The translations under genes and the position numbers were made by a program. A model generated the notes under the pieces. That model was not told the origin of the DNA and searched no databases. It saw only the letters and a program-made list of their open reading frames with translations. From the NCBI GenBank assembly GCA_910588745.1, contig CAJURK010000046.1, positions 1 to 23,709 of the forward strand: a stretch of DNA of 23,709 nucleotides, given 5' to 3'. Below are positions 16,605 to 23,220 of this stretch, piece by piece; position 1 is the first letter of the stretch; the number at the start of each line of letters is the position of its first letter. This DNA is from an uncultured Dorea sp. (lineage in GTDB: Bacteria; Bacillota; Clostridia; Lachnospirales; Lachnospiraceae).

Positions 16605-17615
16605 TTAATACATATACCGCATCGACGCTGCAGTCTCAAGCCCGATGGAAATAAATAACAGCAGGCTTCCGGTCAGCACGCCGCCCACGCCTGATCCTAC
16701 CATCACCATCATTAATTTTTTCTTCTCCGGCGGAAACAACCCGTTTTCATATCCCGGCCGACCCTTATGCAGCAGATATCTGCCCATATAAATCAACATC
16801 GGAGCTGCGCCAGCGTAAATCATATACAAACCGATGGACGCAAGCGGCATTCTGAAATCGCCGACTGTTTCTACACTTTCCGCCATCTCCCATACGTCCT
16901 CTCCGCCGAACAGCTCAAGCAGACTGGTCATAAGGCCGAGAAGCAGCACCGGAACGGCATTATTTATAAAATGAAAAAACATATTGTAAATCATGTTCTC
17001 TGTTTCCAGCAGAATATATCCCATCCCTATCCCGAGTATCGCCGTAGGGATCATTCTCCAAATACTGCCGTGACAGGCTCCAAAAAACAAGGATACGATG
17101 ATAATTCCCGTCCACTTACTCTTCGCCCCGCGGAAGCAGCTTAGAAGAGCGCCCCGAAAAGCTATTTCTTCACAAATAGCCGGCGTAAGCGCTACTACCA
17201 GCATCCCCAATACTACGGATATGTTGTTAATCAGATAATCCACACCTTCATTTGCCCCCAGCACCTGATTGGGGAAAAAGAAAATTACAATAGAATTTAC
17301 CATCGTGGCGCAGAGCCAGACGCCGATCCACATCACAAAGGTACCCGCCAGCATCGACCACCGGGGCTTATGAAATGGGAAAATAACTTTTAGCTTCCCC
17401 TTCAGTACAAAGAAGACTGCTACGCCCGTCCCCGCCAGAATCATTTCATGGACAACGGTTCCCGCAATACCTAGCTTCTGTCCTAAAATGCCGCTTAAAA
17501 AAAAGATATCTCCAATATATAATAACGCCAAAAGAATCGCCGTCAGATATGGTTTTCTCCTTCTTTTATCTTTCCATATCATTTTAATCTCGTTAAGATC
17601 TACATACTTTTTCAA
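16605..17615 (-). CDS. CPBP-family intramembrane glutamic protease (CAAX protease-like)
   Basis: About 336 residues with around eight hydrophobic segments. The conserved motifs of the CPBP (Abi) family are present: CEEIAFRGALL (Glu149, Glu150, Arg154), LFFGACHGSIWR (His182) and a later FFHFINNAVPVLL. Family members cleave prenylated or other membrane substrates, and some serve bacteriocin immunity or signalling; the substrate is unknown. I suggest a TTG start at 17615, which has AGGAG 11 bases upstream. ATG 17582 has only a poor site, and upstream frames run into the Sir2 gene. It follows the Sir2 gene in the same orientation. Confidence 0.8.
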   Translation of the reverse strand: MKKYVDLNEIKMIWKDKRRRKPYLTAILLALLYIGDIFFLSGILGQKLGIAGTVVHEMILAGTGVAVFFVLKGKLKVIFPFHKPRWSMLAGTFVMWIGVWLCATMVNSIVIFFFPNQVLGANEGVDYLINNISVVLGMLVVALTPAICEEIAFRGALLSCFRGAKSKWTGIIIVSLFFGACHGSIWRMIPTAILGIGMGYILLETENMIYNMFFHFINNAVPVLLLGLMTSLLELFGGEDVWEMAESVETVGDFRMPLASIGLYMIYAGAAPMLIYMGRYLLHKGRPGYENGLFPPEKKKLMMVMVGSGVGGVLTGSLLLFISIGLETAASMRYMY

Positions 17616-17642
17616 TTTGTCTTTCGCTCCTCCTGTAAAGTT

Positions 17643-17660
17643 CCGGCCTTTCCAGGCCGG
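17643..17660. repeat. Compact GC-rich inverted repeat between the Sir2 and CPBP genes
   Basis: CCGGCCT (17643-17649) and AGGCCGG (17654-17660) form a 7-bp stem with a 4-nt loop. On the minus strand it lies 17 bp after the Sir2 stop codon and just before the CPBP ribosome site. It lacks a U-tract, so an RNA-stability or attenuation role is as likely as termination. Confidence 0.5.
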
Positions 17661-17676
17661 TGATAAATTCCCCCTG

Positions 17677-18408
17677 TTACGATACCGCAATCCGGCTTAA
17701 TATCTCCCCAATAGGCGCGGCAATCTGAAGATCCGCTCTTACTGTCCTTGCCGTCTCGCTCTTATTGATCACAACCAGATGCTTTCCCTGGAAATAATCA
17801 ATAAATCCGGCCGCCGGATATACGACCAGCGATGTCCCGCCAATCATCAGGGTATCCGCTTCGCTGATCGCCCGGATGCTCTTTTCAATCACCATGGAAT
17901 CCAATCCTTCCTCATATAATACCACGTCCGGCTTAATGATTCCACCACATTCGCATTTCGGCACGCCTTCAGACTCTTTCACATAGCGCGCGTCATAAAA
18001 CCTGCCGCAATCTCTGCAGAAATTGCGGTGGATGCTCCCATGAAGCTCCAAAACATTTTTACTGCCCGCCGCCTGGTGAAGTCCGTCAATATTCTGCGTA
18101 ATCACCGCCGTAAGCTTTCCCTCTGCCTCTAACTCTGCCAGCTTCTGATGAGCGTCATTGGGCTTTGCATCCAGAAACATCATCTTTTCTTTATAAAATT
18201 CATAAAATCCTTCCGTATTGCCCATAAAAAAGCTATGGCTTACAATTTGTTCGGGAGTATACTTATACTCCTGCCGGTACAATCCGTCCGCGCTGCGAAA
18301 ATCCGGAATATTACTCTCTGTCGATACTCCCGCCCCGCCAAAAAAAACAATTTTTCTGCTGTCATCTATTATTTCCTGCAAATTCTTTATCTCCTGTTCA
18401 TACATCAT
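17677..18408 (-). CDS. Sir2-family NAD-dependent protein deacylase (sirtuin)
   Basis: 243 residues, standard for a bacterial sirtuin. It removes acyl groups from lysines using NAD+. Seen: the NAD-binding FFGGAGVSTESNIPDFRS (22-39), TQNIDGLHQ (104-112), catalytic His123 in LELHGS, and four zinc cysteines C131, C134, C152 and C154. GGTSLVVYPAAG and VVINKSET follow in the C-terminal part. The Cys pairs are CxxC and CxC, the second being slightly compact. The start is ATG-ATG with AAGGAG five to eight bases upstream. An inverted repeat CCATGAA/TTCATGG at 18513-18540 lies upstream and could be an operator. Confidence 0.93.
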   Translation of the reverse strand: MMYEQEIKNLQEIIDDSRKIVFFGGAGVSTESNIPDFRSADGLYRQEYKYTPEQIVSHSFFMGNTEGFYEFYKEKMMFLDAKPNDAHQKLAELEAEGKLTAVITQNIDGLHQAAGSKNVLELHGSIHRNFCRDCGRFYDARYVKESEGVPKCECGGIIKPDVVLYEEGLDSMVIEKSIRAISEADTLMIGGTSLVVYPAAGFIDYFQGKHLVVINKSETARTVRADLQIAAPIGEILSRIAVS

Positions 18409-18617
18409 ACCTTCTCCTTTACTTACTTATCTCCGGAACTCTTCCTAATTTACGCCTTCCGCCGCTATAACTTTGCCAAACTTATAGACTGTTCGCACAA
18501 TGCTGCGGTTATCCATGAATTTCACTTCTTCCGTTCATGGCTTTCTCTAATTATACTTCATAAACAGAAGAATCTAAACGCCAAATTCCAAAAAAATTAG
18601 AAAAACGAAAAAAATGT

Positions 18618-18646
18618 TTGCAAAACTCCGAAGTATATGCTAGAAT
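18618..18646 (+). promoter_or_regulatory. Sigma-A promoter of tRNA-Leu
   Basis: TTGCAA (18618-18623) and TAGAAT (18641-18646) are separated by exactly 17 bp and sit 11 bp before the tRNA 5' end. Confidence 0.85.
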
Positions 18647-18657
18647 ATTTTTTGCGA

Positions 18658-18741
18658 GCGGAGATGGCGGAATGGCAGACGCGCTAGATTCAGGTTCTAG
18701 TGGGAGTTTATCCTGTGAGGGTTCAAGTCCCTTTCTCCGCA
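18658..18741 (+). tRNA. tRNA-Leu (anticodon CAG)
   Basis: Acceptor arms GCGGAGA (18658-18664) and TCTCCGC (18734-18740) pair fully, with an A discriminator. The anticodon arm CTAGA-TTCAGGT-TCTAG gives anticodon CAG, reading CUG. A long variable arm (GGGAG...TCCT region) marks a class II tRNA such as leucine, and the T arm is GAGGGTTCAAGTCCCTT. CCA is not encoded. Confidence 0.96.
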
Positions 18742-18757
18742 GGATATAAAAGTCGGA

Positions 18758-18789
18758 AGAATCCTTGATTTTCAGGGGTTCTTTTTTTT
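18758..18789 (+). terminator. Rho-independent terminator of tRNA-Leu
   Basis: AGAATCCTTGA (18758-18768) and TCAGGGGTTCT (18772-18782) form an 11-bp stem with two G-U pairs and a 3-nt loop, followed by eight T residues. Confidence 0.88.
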
Positions 18790-18877
18790 GCCCTTGGCAA
18801 TCCAATAGACTTTATACCTTTTATGTGATATATGATCTACTACAAAAACAACGGCGCAATCACAAAGGGGTGATAGG

Positions 18878-18916
18878 ATGGCTTTAACAAATGAGGATAT
18901 TTTTAAGTGTAAGTAA
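18878..18916 (+). pseudogene. 12-codon ORF stub, probably a truncated gene start
   Basis: ATG with GGGG and a 7-nt spacer upstream encodes MALTNEDIFKCK and then a stop. The first residues resemble, from memory, the N-terminus (MALTNED...) of coiled-coil hypothetical proteins frequent in Lachnospiraceae. Nothing downstream continues the frame. It looks like the 5' end of a gene removed by deletion, or a real micropeptide. Confidence 0.3.
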
Positions 18917-18949
18917 TGTTAAGTCTTATTTCGAGTCGTTATTGTATTA

Positions 18950-18983
18950 TAAATGGCTTCGTCAATTATGTTGAAGCCATTTA
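18950..18983. terminator. Inverted repeat, possible terminator of the GH25-like gene
   Basis: TAAATGGCTTC (18950-18960) and GAAGCCATTTA (18973-18983) form a perfect 11-bp stem with a 12-nt loop. On the minus strand it lies 33 bp after the GH25-like stop codon, but the following sequence is only mildly T-rich. Confidence 0.5.
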
Positions 18984-19015
18984 CTTATCTCTTAACGAAC
19001 ACCATGCAGGGCTTT

Positions 19016-19432
19016 TCAATCCAAAAAGTAGAAAGACGCATACCCATGCTCTTCCATCCGCGCACAGAACCTCTTTACAATCTCCTTCGCGTCCTTCCTC
19101 GTCATCTTAACGCCCTTAGAACCAGCGTAGCACACGGAACTATGATCATATTTTACATATATCGGATATGAAAATTGAAATTCTTCGATTGTTTCTGCGA
19201 AGTAATCCGCTTCTCTCTCCGCCATCTCAAGCGTATAGGCATAAGAATGCCAGTATGTACCGCAAGGAATTCCCAGTCTTTCACAGGCTTCTGCATTTTT
19301 TCTAAACTGCAGATCAATACTTCCGCTTCCATATCCCGCACGAAGCATTGCAAACTGTATTCCAGTCTCTTTCATCCGCGCCCAGTTTACGTTCCCGTCC
19401 GTTTCACCCATGTCCGCTCCATAAATAATCAT
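19016..19432 (-). pseudogene. Truncated GH25 (Lyc/Cpl-1-type) lysozyme-like gene
   Basis: 138 residues matching the first two thirds of a GH25 muramidase, which normally spans about 190-200. Seen: the IYGADMGETDGNVNWARMK strand (family: GIDVSxWQGxIDW), GIQFAMLRAGYGSGSIDLQF, RKNAEACERLGIPCGTYWHSYA, and EREADYFAETI. Where functional enzymes have the catalytic DxE (as in YYDVED) this protein reads PIYVKYDHSS, so the key acids seem lost. The last barrel strands are missing after a short FYFLD end. ATG 19432 has AGGAGA about six bases upstream, so it may still be translated. It is probably inactive as a lysozyme, and could be a decayed gene or a divergent binding protein. Confidence 0.7.
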
Positions 19433-19500
19433 TACATCTCTCCTGCTGTGTTCTCTCTCCATAAGCATATGCTTGAAATGGGAAAATGTTCCTTAATTTC

Positions 19501-19540
19501 TGTCTATTAATGTCGAATTATATCGTATATCATCGAATAT
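19501..19540 (+). promoter_or_regulatory. Phased 0A-box-like operator candidate
   Basis: TGTCGAA at 19511-19517 exactly matches the Spo0A binding box. Related 10-bp units start at 19501 (TGTCTAT), 19521 (TATCGTA) and 19531 (CATCGAA), so four similar heptamers recur at 10-bp steps. They lie about 50-90 bp upstream of a TATAAT at 19591-19596 and of the Spo0A_C-domain gene at 19622. Confidence 0.55.
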
Positions 19541-19621
19541 TACCAAATTGTATTCTTTCAGTTTATGATTTAAAAGTACTCATCAAAAACTATAATTATA
19601 GAAAGGAGTTACATACCTAAA

Positions 19622-19954
19622 ATGAAGGAGATACAATATCTTGTGCGTTCTCTAGGAATTGGCGGAAACTACCAGGGTTATCGTTATTTAACTTATGCAA
19701 TTTATCTTTGTCTTGAAAATGAAGATTATCTACTAAGTGTGAGCAAACTCCTCTATCCGGAGATTGCCCAGGCATTCCAGACTACGGCTTACAGTGTAGA
19801 ACGAAACCTTCGAACAGTTGTAAGCGTATGCTGGGAACGTGGAAATCGCATGTTGTTAGAAGACATCTCTTTTTATCCTCTCTTAAATAAACCGACCACC
19901 GGAGAATTTTTGGATATTGTAAGCGGTTACTTACGACAAAACACCGTTTATTAA
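19622..19954 (+). CDS. Stand-alone Spo0A C-terminal-type DNA-binding protein
   Basis: 110 residues matching the sporulation regulator's DNA-binding domain without the receiver domain. Seen: YQGYRYLTYAIYLCLENEDY (Spo0A: KGYQYLREAI), LLYPEIAQAFQTTAYSVERN (Spo0A: LYPGIAKKYDTTPSRVERA) and VSVCWERGN (Spo0A: IEVAWSRGN). The recognition-helix residues SVERNLR are kept in outline. It is likely a transcription factor binding 0A-box-like DNA independently of phosphorylation. The ribosome site AGAAAGGAG lies 13 bases before ATG 19622, longer than usual. A TATAAT at 19591-19596 may be its -10 box. It is divergent from the GH25-like fragment and has its own terminator. Confidence 0.85.
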   Translation: MKEIQYLVRSLGIGGNYQGYRYLTYAIYLCLENEDYLLSVSKLLYPEIAQAFQTTAYSVERNLRTVVSVCWERGNRMLLEDISFYPLLNKPTTGEFLDIVSGYLRQNTVY

Positions 19955-19968
19955 CTGCCAGTTCCGAT

Positions 19969-20005
19969 TTTCTTAAGCTGTTTTTAAGAAATTTTCTTTT
20001 TCTTT
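19969..20005 (+). terminator. Probable terminator of the Spo0A_C-domain gene
   Basis: TTTCTTAA and TTAAGAAA (ending at 19991) form an 8-bp stem with a 7-nt loop, followed by the T-rich tract TTTTCTTTTTCTTTT. Confidence 0.6.
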
Positions 20006-20052
20006 TAGAGAAACAACATACTTTTGTCATAATTTACTTATATAATAAATTC

Positions 20053-20195
20053 AGATAGTTGATCGTGCATCAGCTATCTCCCCCTCATAAAGTAAAACAC
20101 CAAATAGACTTTGGTGCCGCACTTTACTCTCATTCCTTTAGATAACTATAACGAAGAAAAATCCGCTAACCCGCGTGGTTAGCGGATTTTCTTTG
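20053..20195 (+). ncRNA. Candidate small structured RNA
   Basis: A -10 box TATAAT at 20041-20046 would start transcription near 20053, exactly where the first hairpin begins; the -35 is weak. Hairpin 1 pairs AGATAGTTGAT (20053-20063) with ATCAGCTATCT (20069-20079), 11 bp with one G-U. A single-stranded CCCCCTCA follows. Hairpin 2 (20088-20126) has a 6-bp outer stem, a 4x4 internal loop, a 7-bp inner stem CACCAAA/TTTGGTG and a 5-nt loop. A strong terminator ends it. No ORF is needed to explain the region. The C-rich linker could pair with Shine-Dalgarno sequences. The RNA class is not recognised. Confidence 0.4.
20158..20195. terminator. Strong bidirectional hairpin terminator
   Basis: AAAATCCGCTAACC (20158-20171) and GGTTAGCGGATTTT (20177-20190) form a perfect 14-bp stem with a CGCGT loop. 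T-rich sequence is found on both strands, so it can end plus-strand transcripts (the candidate RNA) and the minus-strand integrase transcript. Confidence 0.88.
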
Positions 20196-20220
20196 TATTA
20201 CAATTTCCAATGTTAGATAC

Positions 20221-20241
20221 TTTGGTCAAATTTGGGTCAAA
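20221..20241. repeat. Short direct repeats near the element's presumed end
   Basis: TTTGGTCAAA (20221-20230) is directly followed by TTTGGGTCAAA (20231-20241), just beyond the integrase stop codon. Tandem short repeats at this place are typical of integrase arm-binding or attachment regions; the exact core site cannot be fixed without the other end. Confidence 0.4.
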
Positions 20242-20265
20242 TTATTCTAAAGATATTTTTTCTTT

Positions 20266-21471
20266 CTATACAAAATTTCTGTATAAATCTTCCAATTTAT
20301 TCATTTCTGTTTTTGCTTTATCGTTAGTTATATGTGTATACAAATCCAAAGTAATTGCAATTGAGGAATGTCCAAGATATTCCTGAACTACTTTCGCTTC
20401 TATTCCTGCTTCAAAACATCTTGTAGCAAATGTATGTCGAAATGCATGCGGATAAAAATGCGGAATCTCTTCATATTCCATATCCCGTTTTTCAGCTTCA
20501 GCCTTACGTGTTTTATTAATTGATTTTTCAATCCAATTAAGCGATGTCTGAAAGCTATGTTCCGTAATGGGCTTCCCTGTCTTACCCACAAAAACCAAAT
20601 TTTCAAATCCTTCCAGCGGATTCCATAGGCTTGTTGCCATCTGCATTTCTTTCAATTGAATCCGTTGCCTTCTCAACGCCTTATATACACTATCTTGCAT
20701 TGGAACAACCCTTATCCCACTCTCCGTTTTTGGAGTCTGATATTTAAAGAAATATTTTTTCGTTTCTAAATCTTTTATATGCACTAAAGTTTTATTAATT
20801 ATTATTTCTTTTTTAAAGAAATCCACGTCATTCCACGTTAATCCCAGCATTTCTCCGCCACGCATTCCCGTACCAAGCGCAACATGAATTAAATTTTCAT
20901 AAATCCTGCCTCTAGCATGCAGCAATACCTCCCTTTGTTCCTCTATAGTCAGAACTCTAATCGGTTTTTTCTTTGTCTTTGGAAGTTCCATTCCCTCGCA
21001 CGGATTATACATAATGAGACGATTATGCACTGCATATTTGTACATCGCATTTAAAATATTATAGGTATCCCGAATTGTCTTTGTACTATAATCTTTATCC
21101 GCCATATTCTGAAACAATTTTTCCAACGTAATCAGCTTCAAATCACTTATTTTACGTTTTCCTATTGTCTTTTGAATATATCTATGATAAAAATCGTCGT
21201 ACCGAACCATCGTACTTTCCTTAAGCCTTTTTTTCTTATGCGTTCCAAGCCATACATCGAACCATTCATCTATAGTTACATTATCGCCTTTCCCTTTTAA
21301 TCCATGTGCTACTTCATAACGCAAATCATTTAATTCTGTAATTAATTTATTGAGGTCTGCATTATCCAGAGAGTATTCTTCCCCCTCATAAAAAAAGCGA
21401 CCTCTATACTTTCCACTTGCCCTTTGCGAAATACCTTTTGGCAATAAATTGCCTTTCAAGTCCCTGCCCAT
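20266..21471 (-). CDS. int: Tyrosine recombinase/integrase of an integrative element
   Basis: 401 residues, the size of Tn916-type and temperate-phage integrases. The N-terminus has an AP2-like arm-binding domain (KYRGRFFYEGEEYSLD, about 15-55) and a SAM-like core-binding domain (TIDEWFDVWL..., about 65-150). The catalytic residues are complete: Arg204 (TGMRGGE), Lys248 (TPKTESGIR), His342 and Arg345 (HAFRHTFA), His368 (LGHSS) and nucleophile Tyr378 (LYTHIT). I chose ATG 21471, with AAAGGAG seven bases upstream; a longer start at 21549 would overlap the excisionase gene. It reads toward the presumed left end of the element. Confidence 0.95.
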   Translation of the reverse strand: MGRDLKGNLLPKGISQRASGKYRGRFFYEGEEYSLDNADLNKLITELNDLRYEVAHGLKGKGDNVTIDEWFDVWLGTHKKKRLKESTMVRYDDFYHRYIQKTIGKRKISDLKLITLEKLFQNMADKDYSTKTIRDTYNILNAMYKYAVHNRLIMYNPCEGMELPKTKKKPIRVLTIEEQREVLLHARGRIYENLIHVALGTGMRGGEMLGLTWNDVDFFKKEIIINKTLVHIKDLETKKYFFKYQTPKTESGIRVVPMQDSVYKALRRQRIQLKEMQMATSLWNPLEGFENLVFVGKTGKPITEHSFQTSLNWIEKSINKTRKAEAEKRDMEYEEIPHFYPHAFRHTFATRCFEAGIEAKVVQEYLGHSSIAITLDLYTHITNDKAKTEMNKLEDLYRNFV

Positions 21472-21536
21472 TTTTTCACTCCTTTCATACGCAAGGACTA
21501 CTTTGTCTCGTACAATCCTATTGTATTTTAAATTAG

Positions 21537-21758
21537 TCACTCTTTCCACACTGCAATTACTTCGTGCCTTTTGGTAAGATTTATTCCTTCATTCAATTCC
21601 ATAAACTTCTCCAAAACAGCTATTCGTATTAATAACTTTTTCCCAATTTTAATAACTGGAATTTTCTCCCATAAAATTAAAGTACGAAGATTATTTCTTC
21701 CTATTCCTGTATATTCAGCCGCTTCATGTACAGTCATTGCTACTTTTTTCTGTTCCAT
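21537..21758 (-). CDS. xis: Excisionase (Tn916 Xis-like, MerR/winged-helix fold)
   Basis: 73 residues, basic, with an N-terminal helix-turn-helix MTVHEAAEYTGIGRNNLRTL and the wing IPVIKIGKKLLIRIAVLEKF, as in Tn916-family excisionases that bend DNA and steer the integrase to excision. ATG 21758 (MEQKK) has AAGGAGG nine bases upstream; the ATG two codons earlier is too close to it. It is 65 bp upstream of int in the same orientation, the standard xis-int order. Confidence 0.88.
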   Translation of the reverse strand: MEQKKVAMTVHEAAEYTGIGRNNLRTLILWEKIPVIKIGKKLLIRIAVLEKFMELNEGINLTKRHEVIAVWKE

Positions 21759-21824
21759 ACACATCCGCCTCCTTCATGCGGTACACCATATTTATTCCGA
21801 TTTCTGGCAATCTTTTACCATATC

Positions 21825-22181
21825 CTACGTTCTATTCAACTCCAAACTAATAGCAAGGCATTGATCTATCTGTTCCATATCCTTCTCACCTAGCTGTCCA
21901 ATATAATCCTGAAGTCGCTTTTTATCAATTGTTCTAATCTGTTCCAGAAGAACTAATGATTCATCTTTCAATCCTGCATATGCTTGTACAACATAATGCG
22001 TTGGCAAAACTGCTTTCGTAGTTACTCGCCCCGACAATGCCGCAACAATAACTGTAGGACTGTAAATATTACCGACATTATTCTGAATAATTAAAACAGG
22101 ACGATACCCACCCTGTTCTGAACCTATCACTGGATTCAAGTCTGCAAAATACATCTCTCCCCTACACATAGGTTTTCTCAT
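21825..22181 (-). CDS. PemK/MazF-type toxin endoribonuclease
   Basis: 118 residues with the MazF fold signature: RGEMYFADLNPVIGSEQGGY, RPVLIIQNNVGN, SPTVIVAALSG, PTHYV, and LLEQIRTIDKKRL in the conserved C-terminal part. MazF toxins cut mRNA at short motifs and are neutralised by a small antitoxin usually encoded just upstream. No such antitoxin is visible on the upstream side, so this is an orphan or has an unusual partner. ATG 22181 follows AGGAG by ten bases; an in-frame GTG at 22187 is only four bases from it. It is 66 bp upstream of xis. Confidence 0.9.
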   Translation of the reverse strand: MRKPMCRGEMYFADLNPVIGSEQGGYRPVLIIQNNVGNIYSPTVIVAALSGRVTTKAVLPTHYVVQAYAGLKDESLVLLEQIRTIDKKRLQDYIGQLGEKDMEQIDQCLAISLELNRT

Positions 22182-22310
22182 ATACACATCTCTCCTTCTC
22201 CAATTGCTTCTCTAATAAGTAATAAGCCTATTTGTCCCCGACACCCCGGCTTTATATATCCACTATTTTCATACTGAATACAAGGAAATCATCAAACGAC
22301 TGACCGCAAA

Positions 22311-22481
22311 TCAGTTCCACAGGAATTGCACCTCTCCGGGGATCTCCCGAAGCTGTCCTCGTTGGCTGGGACGCTCTTAACGCTCGGCCTGTGACTGGAC
22401 AGGAGTATCATTATCCCTATTGTCTGTCATCGCCCTGCCAGCAGCGTACTGGCAGTTATAACCCGATATATTCCGCTCCAT
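22311..22481 (-). pseudogene. Small ORF interrupted by an in-frame stop
   Basis: From ATG 22481 the frame reads MERNISGYNCQYAAGRAM then TDNRDNDTPVQSQAER and a TAA at 22377-22379. After the stop it continues as ERPSQRGQLREIPGEVQFLW to a TGA at 22311. Residues after the TAA keep the same Gln/Arg/Glu-rich character, and CAA to TAA would be a single transition. There is no good ribosome site. The stretch is clearly more GC-rich than its flanks. A second overlapping frame is also open (22252-22407), so the coding call is tentative. The rest of the 550-bp gap between mazF and the sigma gene holds no gene I can support. Confidence 0.35.
22435..22455. repeat. Inverted repeat in the mazF upstream gap
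   Basis: CTGCCAG (22435-22441) and CTGGCAG (22449-22455) form a 7-bp stem with a 7-nt loop, inside the small interrupted ORF. It may be an RNA hairpin or protein site, or a by-product of codon choice. Confidence 0.35.
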
Positions 22482-22660
22482 GAATGAAATATAAAGACTG
22501 CAATCCAATTAATCTTATACTTAACTTCTATTTCCTTATATTGACATTCAAATCATGGCGTATCTGTTAACATGGCTTACGCTCATCACGATAACAACAG
22601 GAATGTATTTGATGAATGATTTGTAAAATTGTCAAAGTACATTATGCTTTTCATGTAATG

Positions 22661-22702
22661 AAAAACAGATGAGCTGAAAATAATTTTCCCTCTCATCTGT
22701 TT
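22661..22702 (-). terminator. Terminator of the sigma-factor gene
   Basis: AAACAGATGAG (22663-22673) and CTCATCTGTTT (22692-22702) form an 11-bp stem. The loop contains GAAAAT/ATTTTC, which can extend it. On the minus strand it is followed by TTC after the in-stem Ts, and it lies 33 bp after the sigma-gene stop codon. Confidence 0.8.
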
Positions 22703-22734
22703 CCTCACTCAGACAGTAAAACCCGAAAGTCTAA

Positions 22735-23211
22735 TTAAAAATTTTTTATATATTTTTTTAGCTTGTGTATAGCTTCATGCACACTGTATTCTACTGCCCT
22801 TATAGAACAATTTTCTTTCCTTGCTATTTCCTCATATGTCATGGCATCAAAGTAGTGCAATATCAATCTTTTTCTTTGTTTTTTAGGTAGTCGATTGATT
22901 TCCTTATGTAATTGCTCTACTTGAAAGTTTCTCATCACACTTTCTTCAAAATCTCTGCTTTTAACAAACGCACGCTTATCCAATGTAACTTCCCATACTT
23001 CTGTTTGTTCTATATGCCTGTCCCATGCATTCAAATATTTCAAGTCTTCCAGTTCAAAAGTATCAAAAGCTTTATAAATTGACCTGCTGATTTCAAATTC
23101 ATGTAATCTTCCTTGTCCATCTTTAAATGAGATATAATAATGTCCTTTTAATTCATATATCGTGTAAGGATTATACTTGTCCCTTCGTCTTTTTGGATGT
23201 TTACCTTTCAT
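22735..23211 (-). CDS. Element-encoded sigma-70 region-4-like protein
   Basis: 158 residues. The C-terminal part is a clear sigma region 4: LPKKQRKRLILHYFDAMTYE then EIARKENCSIRAVEYSVHEA, followed by IHKLKKYIKNF. The N-terminal half (YTIYELKGHYYISFKDGQGR, EFEISRSIYKAFDTFELEDL) is the domain seen in sigma-like regulators of Tn916/Tn1549-type elements, and there is no region 2. It probably controls transfer or excision genes. ATG 23211 has GGAGG five bases upstream; an in-frame TTG at 23223 lies inside the palindrome and is unlikely. It is AT-rich compared with the core genes. Confidence 0.88.
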   Translation of the reverse strand: MKGKHPKRRRDKYNPYTIYELKGHYYISFKDGQGRLHEFEISRSIYKAFDTFELEDLKYLNAWDRHIEQTEVWEVTLDKRAFVKSRDFEESVMRNFQVEQLHKEINRLPKKQRKRLILHYFDAMTYEEIARKENCSIRAVEYSVHEAIHKLKKYIKNF

Positions 23212-23220
23212 TTTTTCCTC

